Positions 35,948 to 43,416 of a stretch of DNA of 64,000 nucleotides are shown here, piece after piece. The stretch spans positions 558,001 through 622,000 of the forward strand of contig JAMLHB010000002.1 of NCBI GenBank assembly GCA_023957375.1, written 5' to 3'. This stretch comes from Flavobacteriales bacterium (lineage in GTDB: Bacteria; Bacteroidota; Bacteroidia; Flavobacteriales_F; PHOS-HE28). Below the pieces are notes generated by a model. The model saw only the letters and a list, made by a program, of their open reading frames with translations. It was not told where the DNA came from and ran no database searches. Numbering within the stretch: the stretch's first letter is position 1; every line of letters starts with the position of its first letter. The position numbers were made by a program, and so were the translations under genes.

Positions 35948-35997
35948 CGAAAAGGGGAAGGCCCCGCAGCTGCAGCTGCGGGGCCTTCCCCTTTTCG
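35948..35997 (-). terminator. 50-bp perfect palindrome ending the gld operon
   Basis: Bases 35948-35972 and 35973-35997 are exact reverse complements with no spacer; the centre is CAGCTGCAGCTG and the ends are CGAAAAGGGG and CCCCTTTTCG. The outer TTTTC on either strand supplies a short T-tract, so it can act as an intrinsic terminator right after the gldN stop (36012). A perfect zero-loop palindrome this long is unusual for a plain terminator. Confidence 0.8.
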
Positions 35998-36011
35998 TGG
36001 CATGCTTCCGG

Positions 36012-36869
36012 TCAGAAATTCCACAGGTCGTGCTCGAAGTTGAAAAGATCCGCTTTGATCTCCTCCCCTTCCAGCAGCGCATCGATGCCCGTTTTATACT
36101 GGCCCAGGTTACGGTCGTACACGTTGCTCACCTTGGTGATGGTACTGTTGAACTGGCGCGTCCAGAACAGGTGGTCGAAGGACCGCCGCTCGGCATCGTT
36201 CTCCCGGTTGTACACGTCCCAGTTCACGAGCACATAGCGCAATTCGGGGAAATAAAGCCAGAACATCTTCGTGTAGCCCCTCATTTCGCCGTCAGGCCCG
36301 ATGTTCTCGCGCATGGGGCAAAGTCCGATGATGCGGATGTCCATCACCGACCGCTGCCGATCGAAGACCCAATCCTCCTTGATCTGGTACTTGCGGATGG
36401 CCTCGCTTCCGATGTCCATGGTCGTGATCACCGTTTTCATCTCGCCGGTGTAGATGTCCTCCGTCTGGGTGGTGTCCACGCGGGTCAGCATGGCCTTCAC
36501 CTCGGTGGGCAACATGGGCTTGGTGAACTCGTCGTCGGTTCCGATCGGTCCGGGATCATAGGCGGTGATGGAGCCATCTTCCAAGATACCGTCCTTGATC
36601 ACGTCGAACAAGCTCTTGCGGTCCTTGATCGGTTCGGTGGGATAGTACAGGGGCAGGTTGATCTTCTCGCGCAGGTCGATCTCGCGCCACACCCTGCGGT
36701 ACCACATCACGTCCGCCTCGCGGATATAAGGATAAGGCACCACGCGCTGGGTCTTGGTGTGCTCCTTGATGTAGGCCCCGTCCAGCACGGTTTGCGCCTG
36801 GCTGGTGGGGGCGATGGCCATGCCCACCAGCAACAGGGCGCCGAAGAGGATGCGATGCAGGTTGTTCAT
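36012..36869 (-). CDS. gldN: T9SS/gliding ring protein GldN (PorN)
   Basis: 285 residues. Periplasmic protein that, with the lipoprotein GldK, forms the ring under the outer membrane in the type IX secretion system. Signal peptide MNNLHRILFGALLLVGMAIA, then DGAYIKEHTKTQRVVPYPYI, DVMWYRRVWREIDLREKINL and a C-terminal SVMDIRIIGLCPMRENIGPD and YFPELRYVLVNWDVYNREND, all characteristic of GldN. It begins 21 bases after gldM and is the last gene of the run, closed by a 50-bp palindrome. Confidence 0.97.
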   Translation of the reverse strand: MNNLHRILFGALLLVGMAIAPTSQAQTVLDGAYIKEHTKTQRVVPYPYIREADVMWYRRVWREIDLREKINLPLYYPTEPIKDRKSLFDVIKDGILEDGSITAYDPGPIGTDDEFTKPMLPTEVKAMLTRVDTTQTEDIYTGEMKTVITTMDIGSEAIRKYQIKEDWVFDRQRSVMDIRIIGLCPMRENIGPDGEMRGYTKMFWLYFPELRYVLVNWDVYNRENDAERRSFDHLFWTRQFNSTITKVSNVYDRNLGQYKTGIDALLEGEEIKADLFNFEHDLWNF

Positions 36870-36890
36870 GGTGTGTGGCGATTTACGCGA

Positions 36891-38546
36891 TCAGATCACC
36901 TTGAAGGAGAGTGCACCAAGGTTGCGCACGGAGCCGTCGGGCCCCCTGGCCTTGATGTTCTCAATGAATATCTTCTGCCCGGACTTCACCCGGCTGAGCA
37001 CTTCCTTGGCTTCGCTGGTGAGCGCTGGCCCGGTGCAGGGTTTTTCCAGGAAGTTGCCTGCTATGGTGGTGGACACGGTATAGCTCACCACGTCGAACCT
37101 CAGGTCGAACTCGAAGTTCTCCATTTTGGCGATCACTCCTTGCGCAGCGATCAACTCGTTCTTCTTCACCGAATTGTCGTTTACGCCGTGGCCGGCAAAG
37201 TAGGGCGTCGGGTTGGGAACGTTTTTCACCCGGAACTGCACACCGGGCAAGGATTTCTTTGAGCCGTCCGCGTTGGTGACCGTTACATTGACCGTTGCAT
37301 CGCTCCCCGGGCCCGGCTTTACGATGTAGCCATTCGCGGCCTTCGCCAGCGAGCCATTGGTCATGCTGGGCTGGATGTTCGAAGCACTGTAACCCGATAC
37401 GCTGATGCTGACCGGGTTCTCCACACCGCGGTAGAACACGTTCATCTTGGTTGGGCTGACCACCAAGTTGGGGGCCGCCACTTCGTATTCGGTCTTGAAC
37501 GGTTCCACCTGCAATTCCCCGCCCACGGGCTTGAACTTGATGATCCCGGTAACTGTTCTCAGCCCTGCTCCGCTGGCGGTCTCCTCCAGCAAGGCCATGG
37601 CGCCGTTCATGGGCAATTGCCTGGAATCCCCGACGATCACAGGTGGATTCGCCGTGGTATCGACGCGTGCGCCAGGTCCGGCGATGAATACCTCGGGGGC
37701 GTTCTGGTTGTCATAGGCACCGAGGAAGATGTTCGCACGGTAGGTTCCGCCCACCGTTACATAGCTGCTCTGTGGCTGAACGATGGGGGTAAGCGTGTTG
37801 AACTTGAAGGTTTTCGCCTCCACCCCGGTCATCATCCGCCCCACCAGTTCGTTTTCCATGGTGCGGATATCCGTCTGCAACTTGGACAGAATGGTGACCG
37901 CCGCAGCCAAGGGCACGTGGTAGAAATTCATGGAAGCCCAATTGTTCACCGTGCCGCTGGCATCCTTGCGGGATTCGAAATTGAACATCTCATCGGCACT
38001 GGCCTGCAATTTGGGGTCGTTGGCGGCCGCTTTCTTCACCTCGTCGCGGAACCCTTCCAGCATGGCCTGGAGCTCAAAGGCCGAGTTTGCACCCTTCTTG
38101 GGGGTTGCAGGCTCGGAGCCCACCATCATGGCGGTGATGATGTCGTAGTTGTCCTTCTTGCCCACATAGTGGAGGTTCAGCACCGTGTCCACGCCATTGT
38201 GTTTGCCCATCACCTTGTTGAGCTCCAAGCCCTCGGTATTGGCAATGGCCAAGCCCTTGAGCGTGTCAATATGCGAGACCAGCTTCGAGGCCATGGCCTG
38301 AACCTGTTGTGCGTTGTGCCATGCAGCACCGTACTTGGCCTCGTTCTCCTTGGCCAAATTTTGGAACTGCGCGTAGGTCGCATCCATCTTCTCCTTGAAG
38401 GTGGATTTGGTGTTTTCCAGACCTTCGTTCACGATCACGAAGCTGTCCAGGATCTCCTTGGATACGTTCAGCGCAAGCATCGCTGTCAGTACCAAGTACA
38501 TCATGTTGATCATTTTCTGTCTCGGGGACAGATTACTACCTGCCAT
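36891..38546 (-). CDS. gldM: T9SS/gliding motor protein GldM (PorM)
   Basis: 551 residues. Inner-membrane protein with one N-terminal membrane helix (MINMMYLVLTAMLALNVSKE) and a long four-domain periplasmic arm that transmits proton-driven motion from GldL to the GldKN ring. The typical start AGSNLSPRQKMINMMYLVLT and the C-terminal domain (LSRVKSGQKIFIENIKARGP) are clear. It lies 53 bases after gldL and 21 bases before gldN. Length is normal. Confidence 0.97.
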   Translation of the reverse strand: MAGSNLSPRQKMINMMYLVLTAMLALNVSKEILDSFVIVNEGLENTKSTFKEKMDATYAQFQNLAKENEAKYGAAWHNAQQVQAMASKLVSHIDTLKGLAIANTEGLELNKVMGKHNGVDTVLNLHYVGKKDNYDIITAMMVGSEPATPKKGANSAFELQAMLEGFRDEVKKAAANDPKLQASADEMFNFESRKDASGTVNNWASMNFYHVPLAAAVTILSKLQTDIRTMENELVGRMMTGVEAKTFKFNTLTPIVQPQSSYVTVGGTYRANIFLGAYDNQNAPEVFIAGPGARVDTTANPPVIVGDSRQLPMNGAMALLEETASGAGLRTVTGIIKFKPVGGELQVEPFKTEYEVAAPNLVVSPTKMNVFYRGVENPVSISVSGYSASNIQPSMTNGSLAKAANGYIVKPGPGSDATVNVTVTNADGSKKSLPGVQFRVKNVPNPTPYFAGHGVNDNSVKKNELIAAQGVIAKMENFEFDLRFDVVSYTVSTTIAGNFLEKPCTGPALTSEAKEVLSRVKSGQKIFIENIKARGPDGSVRNLGALSFKVI

Positions 38547-38599
38547 GTCGGGCTGCTGATTTGGTCGTTGGGATGGTTCCTAAACTCAGGTTCTGTTCC

Positions 38600-39391
38600 T
38601 CAACCACGAACGGTCATGGCGGCCAACATGTTGCCATAGACGGTATTGAGCTTGGCGAGATTGTCGCTCAATTCGGAGATGTTCTCCTTGTACCGCTTGG
38701 TATCGCTGACGCTCTCCTTGAGGTTCGCCAGCATCTCGCCCATGCCCGTGAACATTTCGTTTGCGGCATCGAGCTTTTCGCGGCTGCTGCGCAACTGGAG
38801 TTCGTACATTTCGTTGAGGTCGCTGAGGTTCTTGCTCATGCGTCCCAGGCTTTCACCGGCGCTGCGGCCAGCATCCACATTGGCTGTCAGGCCTACGAGG
38901 CTCTCGCTTGCCTTGGCATAGCTGTCGCTCAACTGGCTCACCTTGGAGGATGCACCCTTGAGGCTCTCGGCATATTCACTGGTGGCCGATGCGGCCCCGG
39001 TGATCTCGCCCATGGCCCGTGCTTGGTCGCTCAGGCTCCTCATGCCCTCACCCAAGCTGGCGATCAACTCCGGTTCGATCTTCGCGCTCTCCAGCATGTC
39101 ATCGAGCTGCTCGGTGATGGAACGCTGGTCCTCGGTCTTGAAGTCCTGCCCCAGGGCATGGTCGGCGGAGGCCAGCTCCGGGTACACCAGGCTCCAATCG
39201 GGTTCCTCGTGCGGTGGCTCCCACGCCGAGAAGAAGAAGATCACGGCCTCGGTACAAAGGCCCAGAGTGAGGAACACGCCGGCTCCCGGCCAGTGCTGGA
39301 TCTTGAAAAGCGCGCCAAGGAGCACCACGGCTGCGCCCCATCCGTACAACTTGGCCATAAAATTTTTCCACCGCTTGCTGCCTGGTTTCAT
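38600..39391 (-). CDS. gldL: T9SS/gliding motor protein GldL (PorL)
   Basis: 263 residues. Cytoplasmic-membrane component of the rotary motor; five copies surround the GldM helices. Two membrane segments at about 16-36 (GWGAAVVLLGALFKIQHWPG) and 39-56 (FLTLGLCTEAVIFFFSAW), with the conserved HWPG/Glu pair used in proton flow. The cytoplasmic tail is rich in coiled-coil heptads (YAESLKGASSKVSQLSDSYA ...). It is preceded by a hairpin in the gldK-gldL gap that could attenuate the operon. Confidence 0.97.
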   Translation of the reverse strand: MKPGSKRWKNFMAKLYGWGAAVVLLGALFKIQHWPGAGVFLTLGLCTEAVIFFFSAWEPPHEEPDWSLVYPELASADHALGQDFKTEDQRSITEQLDDMLESAKIEPELIASLGEGMRSLSDQARAMGEITGAASATSEYAESLKGASSKVSQLSDSYAKASESLVGLTANVDAGRSAGESLGRMSKNLSDLNEMYELQLRSSREKLDAANEMFTGMGEMLANLKESVSDTKRYKENISELSDNLAKLNTVYGNMLAAMTVRG

Positions 39392-39439
39392 CTGTCGTTC
39401 CTTGCTTTTGGTTGGTTGGGTTCTTCCTTGCTAATGAAA

Positions 39440-39466
39440 GGCCCGGCAGGTTCCGGTTGCCGGGCC
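39440..39466 (-). terminator. Hairpin between gldK and gldL, possible attenuator
   Basis: GGCCCGGCA (39440-39448) and TGCCGGGCC (39458-39466) form a 9-bp GC stem with a 9-nt loop; on the minus strand it is followed by TTTCATT. It lies in a 98-bp gap inside an otherwise compact operon. It may reduce read-through from gldK into gldLMN, adjusting stoichiometry, or protect 3' ends after processing. Confidence 0.55.
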
Positions 39467-39489
39467 CGGTTGTTCTTGTTCGGGTGGAC

Positions 39490-40845
39490 CTATAGGTCCT
39501 CGGCCCTCACGGCCTTGCCTCTTCCAAGGTAGGTCAGCGCGCTGCGGAAGCCGATGTAGCACTTGGCCGTGTCCTGGTATTCGTAGGCGCGGGTCCCGGT
39601 TTGCAGGTACAGCCCCACATCCTTGAAGGAGCCGCCACGCACCACCTTGCGTTTCATCGCGGGCGGGTCGTTGGCCACGGCATCGTACGAATATTCAGGG
39701 TTCATGTCGTGGTCGAAGTCGTACACGCTCTCGTCAAAGGCGGTACTGGTCCATTCGGCCACGTTCCCGCTCATGTTGTACAGGCCGTAATCATTGGGTG
39801 AGTAGCTGTCGACGGGTACGGTGTGGAAACCGCCATCGTCGGTGTAATTGCCGTGCAGGGGCTTGAAGTTGGCCAAGAAGCAGCCTTGGCGGTTGCGCAC
39901 GTACGGTCCGCCCCACGGCCATGGGGAAAGGTCGAGCCCGCCGCGCGCGGCGTACTCCCACTCGGCCTCGGTGGGCAAGCGGAAATGATTGATGAACGGC
40001 TCCCCATTGTTCTGCAGCCAAGCGTTCATCATGTTCTGGGTACGCCATACGTTGAACGCCTTTGCCTGGCTCCAAGTAATGCCCACGACCGGATAGTCGT
40101 CATAGGCCGGGTGCCAGAAGTAGTTCTCCGTCATCGGCTCATTGTAGGCGTAGGTGAAGTCGTGCACCCAGCTCAGGGTGTCGGGGTACACATTGATCAC
40201 CTCCTTGATGATGAACTTGCTGCGGTCACTGTGCCCCATGATGGAGGTCTTGCCCCCTTTGGTATTGGTATAGCCCAGGTCCAGGTCACGGCCGCTCTTG
40301 CGTGCTGCCTCCTTGAGGTCGATCCAGTAGTACTCGAACATCAGTTTGCGGGTGTCGATCTCCTTTCGGCGGTAGAATCGCTCACTCTCGGGATAGTACA
40401 TGTCGGCCAAGGCCTCGGTTTCCTCTTCCCCGTACCAATTGATGCGCGCCTTCCAGTTGATCACCGGCGGATCGATCTCCTCGCCGAACTCATCCTCGGT
40501 GAAGACGTGCTCGCCGATGTCCTCATCGCCGAGGATCTTCTTTGCCGTGGAGTCGATCACGTACTCGACGAACTGCCGGTACTCGTTGTTGGTGATCTCC
40601 GTCTGGTCCAAGTAGAACGCTTGGATGGACACGGTCTTCGACTTGGCCACCATGGCGTACGGGGCGTCCTGGTCGCTGGGTCCCATCACATAGCTTCCCA
40701 AGGGGATGTAGTTCATCCCGTAGGGGTCCACTTGAAACCAAGAGGGCCTGTTCTGTGCGCCGATCAACTGCCCTTGGCCGCCTTTCCCGCAACTGGCCAT
40801 GACGGCCGCTATGCCGCAGAGGTAAAGGATGGGACTTCGTTCCAT
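39490..40845 (-). CDS. gldK: T9SS/gliding lipoprotein GldK (PorK), FGE-sulfatase fold
   Basis: 451 residues from the ATG at 40845, chosen because a lipobox follows (YLCGIAAVMASCGKG). Outer-membrane lipoprotein of the GldKN ring. The body has the formylglycine-generating-enzyme-like fold, opening MNYIPLGSYVMGPSDQDAPY and continuing with FYLDQTEITNNEYRQFVEYV, FRLPTEAEWEYAARGG, NMSGNVAEWTSTAFD and KVVRGGSFKDVG. GldK proteins use this fold structurally, not as FGE enzymes. It follows porP by 120 bases. Confidence 0.97.
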   Translation of the reverse strand: MERSPILYLCGIAAVMASCGKGGQGQLIGAQNRPSWFQVDPYGMNYIPLGSYVMGPSDQDAPYAMVAKSKTVSIQAFYLDQTEITNNEYRQFVEYVIDSTAKKILGDEDIGEHVFTEDEFGEEIDPPVINWKARINWYGEEETEALADMYYPESERFYRRKEIDTRKLMFEYYWIDLKEAARKSGRDLDLGYTNTKGGKTSIMGHSDRSKFIIKEVINVYPDTLSWVHDFTYAYNEPMTENYFWHPAYDDYPVVGITWSQAKAFNVWRTQNMMNAWLQNNGEPFINHFRLPTEAEWEYAARGGLDLSPWPWGGPYVRNRQGCFLANFKPLHGNYTDDGGFHTVPVDSYSPNDYGLYNMSGNVAEWTSTAFDESVYDFDHDMNPEYSYDAVANDPPAMKRKVVRGGSFKDVGLYLQTGTRAYEYQDTAKCYIGFRSALTYLGRGKAVRAEDL

Positions 40846-40965
40846 GGTCTTCCTGGTTTTGCCGCTACTGGTCCGTCCGGGTTCCTTGCAGGGTTCCTTT
40901 GTCGCCACGTCCGTGGCTGGTTGGACAGGTATGCAACGGTGATCTGGTCCTTTTGTTACGCTCTC

Positions 40966-41901
40966 TTACAGGAAACGGGGGTGGTGGTACATTTCGATCA
41001 CCTCCGGTTTAACGATCTTGAAGCAGAAGCTGAGCATCACCTCATGGCTCCCGCTGCTGTGGTTCTTCAGTTCGGAGGTGGTCACATCATAGCTGTAACC
41101 GATGCGCAGCATGCTCTCTCCCTTGGTGAACTGGTGCTGGTAGCCGATCATCGGGGTGATGGCATCCTCGGTGCGGTAGCCTACGCCCAGCCACACCATG
41201 TTGTCGTACAGGAACAAGGCCCCGAGGTCCAACTGGGTGGAGCTGGCATCGCTCTTCAGCAGGACGCTGGGCTGCAAGGTGTACTTCTTGTTCCCTCCAA
41301 TGGCCCAGTCGTATCCGGCCTGAACATAATAGTGCCGTTTGTTCTTGATGCTGACGTCCTTGAGCTCGGTTTCGGGCAGCTGGGTGCTGGAGATGCCGAG
41401 CCAAAGCTGCGGGGACTTGTAGTAGAGCCCGGCACCGAGATCGAAACCGTTGGAACTCTTCCCGGCCGTAGGGATGGAGTTGTCACCTTCCACTCCGTCG
41501 GTAGCAACCCAATGGCCCTCCAAACCGCGGCCGGTCATGCCCGCATAAATGCCTGCGCTGAGGGTGCTCTGGCCGCCCACCTTCAGGTGATAGGCGTAAT
41601 GCACGCGCGCGATGGTGCTCTTTTCCTGGCCCAACTTGTCAAAGTAGACCGAGAGCCCCACACCGCTGTTGATCTTTGCCAAGGGGCCATGGAGGTTGAT
41701 GAGCCCGGTTTTGGGTGCGCCATCGAACCCAGCCCATTGCTGCCGCAAAAGCATTGTGGCACAGATGTTGCCGTTGGTCCCGGCCACGGCCGGATTTATT
41801 GACAAACGGTCGAACATGTACTGGGTGAATTGCGGGTCTTGCTGGGCAGTGGCAATGCTCCCGACCAAGGCACAAGCACCTGCGATAATGATCCTCCTCA
41901 T
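40966..41901 (-). CDS. PorP/SprF family outer-membrane protein of the T9SS
   Basis: 311 residues from the ATG at 41901. Signal peptide MRRIIIAGACALVGSIATAQ followed by the invariant QDPQFTQYMFDRLSINPAVA. The rest alternates amphipathic strands of a 14-strand-type barrel (GVGLSVYFDKLGQEKSTIAR; VWLGVGYRTEDAITPMIGYQ). These proteins tether type B T9SS substrates to the outer membrane or the motor; a type B cargo is encoded at 8968-10356. As the paralogue inside the gld operon it is the structural PorP/SprF-like copy. Confidence 0.93.
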   Translation of the reverse strand: MRRIIIAGACALVGSIATAQQDPQFTQYMFDRLSINPAVAGTNGNICATMLLRQQWAGFDGAPKTGLINLHGPLAKINSGVGLSVYFDKLGQEKSTIARVHYAYHLKVGGQSTLSAGIYAGMTGRGLEGHWVATDGVEGDNSIPTAGKSSNGFDLGAGLYYKSPQLWLGISSTQLPETELKDVSIKNKRHYYVQAGYDWAIGGNKKYTLQPSVLLKSDASSTQLDLGALFLYDNMVWLGVGYRTEDAITPMIGYQHQFTKGESMLRIGYSYDVTTSELKNHSSGSHEVMLSFCFKIVKPEVIEMYHHPRFL

Positions 41902-42047
41902 TCGGCTTTTTCCAGTTTTGGCGCGGCTTTCAGCGATTTTCCATAGGCTTGTTGAGCCTCGATAGCAGCCGCCAAAATAGCAAAAAAGGATCCGGCCCGA
42001 ACTTTTCAACAATTTCAGTCGCCACCAACTTGGCACTTCCCTTGGGA

Positions 42048-43217
42048 TCAAGCCAGCTTTTGGAAGGTACGCCACCACCGGTCGGGCACTTCCTCGCGGC
42101 ACGCCGCCGTGTAGTCGCTGTACGCGCAGGGCACCAGGTGGTGCCGCTCGAAGCGCGCCTCCCGCTCAGCCCGGTAGGGCACGTCCATCCACCAGCGGTC
42201 GCTGATGGTGCTCTTGTAAAAAACCAGGTCCTGTTCATGGCCCTTGATGGGCACATGGAAGCGGACGAAACGCTTGCGGTCCAGCCAGGGCAGGTCGTTG
42301 GTGCGGCTACCGAAGCCATCCAGGAAGCACCAGACCATCTGCGCCGCAAGCTGGGCCGTTGCCTGGTCCTGGTCCCGCCAAGGGTCCATCTCGTAAATGC
42401 CGATCGAGGTGACCTTCTCGCTGATGCCGGCGTAGCGCATCAGCTGGCAGGCTTCCTCGCCGTGGTAGCCGTTGGGGCCGGGGCGCGTGGTGCCGGGCGC
42501 ATCGGACCGGCGGATGCTGGACATGTCCACGCTCACCGTGTCGGCGTTGCGCAGCACAGGCTCGGCCTCGCTGATGTTGGTACGCAACTCGCCCAAGCGG
42601 TGGGCTTCGAAGAACAGCTTGTCGATCAGCTCGATGCCGGGCTGGTCCACCAAGTAGGTTTGGAAGCCGAGGTTGCTGTAGTTGAACAGGTAGTTGGGCT
42701 GGCGCAGCACAATGTGGCTGAGGTAGCTGCTTTCGGCCAGCCCTTGGCCGGGCTCGCCCAGGTCGAAGCGCGCATCGATGCAGGCCAGGTTGGCGGTGCG
42801 CTCCAGCTTTTCGTAGGCCAGGTACTGGGTGAAGGTGTGCGCCTGGCCACCGCCCAGGACCACCGGCACGATGTTCATGCGGATCAATTCAGCGATGGCC
42901 GAGGCCATTGCGTGCCGCGTGTCTTCAGCGGCATTGCCCGGGTGGATGTCGCCCAGGTCGGCGATGCCGAATTTGTTGACCGGCAGGTAGAGTTTGTACA
43001 ATTGGGCACGGACGGCATCGGGTGCATCCACGCATCCCCGGGGTTTGGCATGGCCGGGGTCGTCCAGCACGCCGAAGATGGCCACCTTCACGCCTTCCAG
43101 TGCAGGAAAGCCTTTGTTGGTATGGAAGGTCACGTGATCGCCCAAGGTGTTGGCAGCCCATTCGGGGCGGTGCTCACCGAAAGCTGCGGACGGGGTGAAG
43201 TAGAGGCTGGATTCCAT
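42048..43217 (-). CDS. Ureohydrolase-fold protein of the T9SS locus with degenerate metal site
   Basis: 389 residues from the ATG at 43217. Arginase/formimidoylglutamase superfamily by overall pattern: VVLGGGQAHTFTQY, CIDARFDLGE and VDMSSIRRSDAPG align with the metal motifs GGGH, DAHxD and DxDxxDP. Three of six ligands are lost: His to Gln, the middle His to Arg, and the second Asp of the last pair to Ser. It should not bind the Mn pair normally. Its position between topA and porP-gldKLMN is, to my knowledge, a recurrent flavobacterial arrangement. A structural or regulatory role in secretion is inferred; pipelines usually call it formimidoylglutamase. Confidence 0.85.
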   Translation of the reverse strand: MESSLYFTPSAAFGEHRPEWAANTLGDHVTFHTNKGFPALEGVKVAIFGVLDDPGHAKPRGCVDAPDAVRAQLYKLYLPVNKFGIADLGDIHPGNAAEDTRHAMASAIAELIRMNIVPVVLGGGQAHTFTQYLAYEKLERTANLACIDARFDLGEPGQGLAESSYLSHIVLRQPNYLFNYSNLGFQTYLVDQPGIELIDKLFFEAHRLGELRTNISEAEPVLRNADTVSVDMSSIRRSDAPGTTRPGPNGYHGEEACQLMRYAGISEKVTSIGIYEMDPWRDQDQATAQLAAQMVWCFLDGFGSRTNDLPWLDRKRFVRFHVPIKGHEQDLVFYKSTISDRWWMDVPYRAEREARFERHHLVPCAYSDYTAACREEVPDRWWRTFQKLA

Positions 43218-43323
43218 GGGCAGGGCAAACGGAGCGAAGGTCGCCTTTACGTGGGGCCGCCCAGGGAGAACGCGGCCGCAAATGCACACAGCGGAGTGTT
43301 AGTTGGGGGCTCGGATGGACGGG

Positions 43324-43371
43324 AATGGACGGGATGGACACTGGTGGCCACCAGTGTCCATCCCGTCCATT
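43324..43371. repeat. 48-bp perfect palindrome between topA and the degenerate ureohydrolase gene
   Basis: Bases 43324-43347 and 43348-43371 are exact reverse complements without a spacer. The arm begins AATGGACGGGATGGACACTG. Just outside are extra GGATGGACGGGAATGGAC copies (43312-43330) and GTCCATTCC (43381-43389). The first 15-18 bases of the arm match the hairpin at 474-523 apart from a two-base gap (AATGGACAAGGGATGGAC). Terminator for topA is possible, but it also lies within the leader of the next gene. Confidence 0.85.
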
Positions 43372-43416
43372 GGGGAGGCTGTCCATTCCTTGGGAAAGGC
43401 CAAGGAATGCCGGTCA

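Noticed and set aside
35948..35997. Replication origin or dif site
   Set aside because: No DnaA boxes, AT-rich unwinding region or XerCD-type core; a simple palindrome next to an operon end explains it.
35997..37262. 421-residue plus-strand frame over gldN and gldM
   Set aside because: Antisense shadow with His- and Val-rich composition and no recognisable motif.
39490..40845. Formylglycine-generating enzyme / sulfatase maturation
   Set aside because: The FGE-type fold here is that of GldK: it has a lipobox and lies in the gldKLMN order, so it is a ring component.
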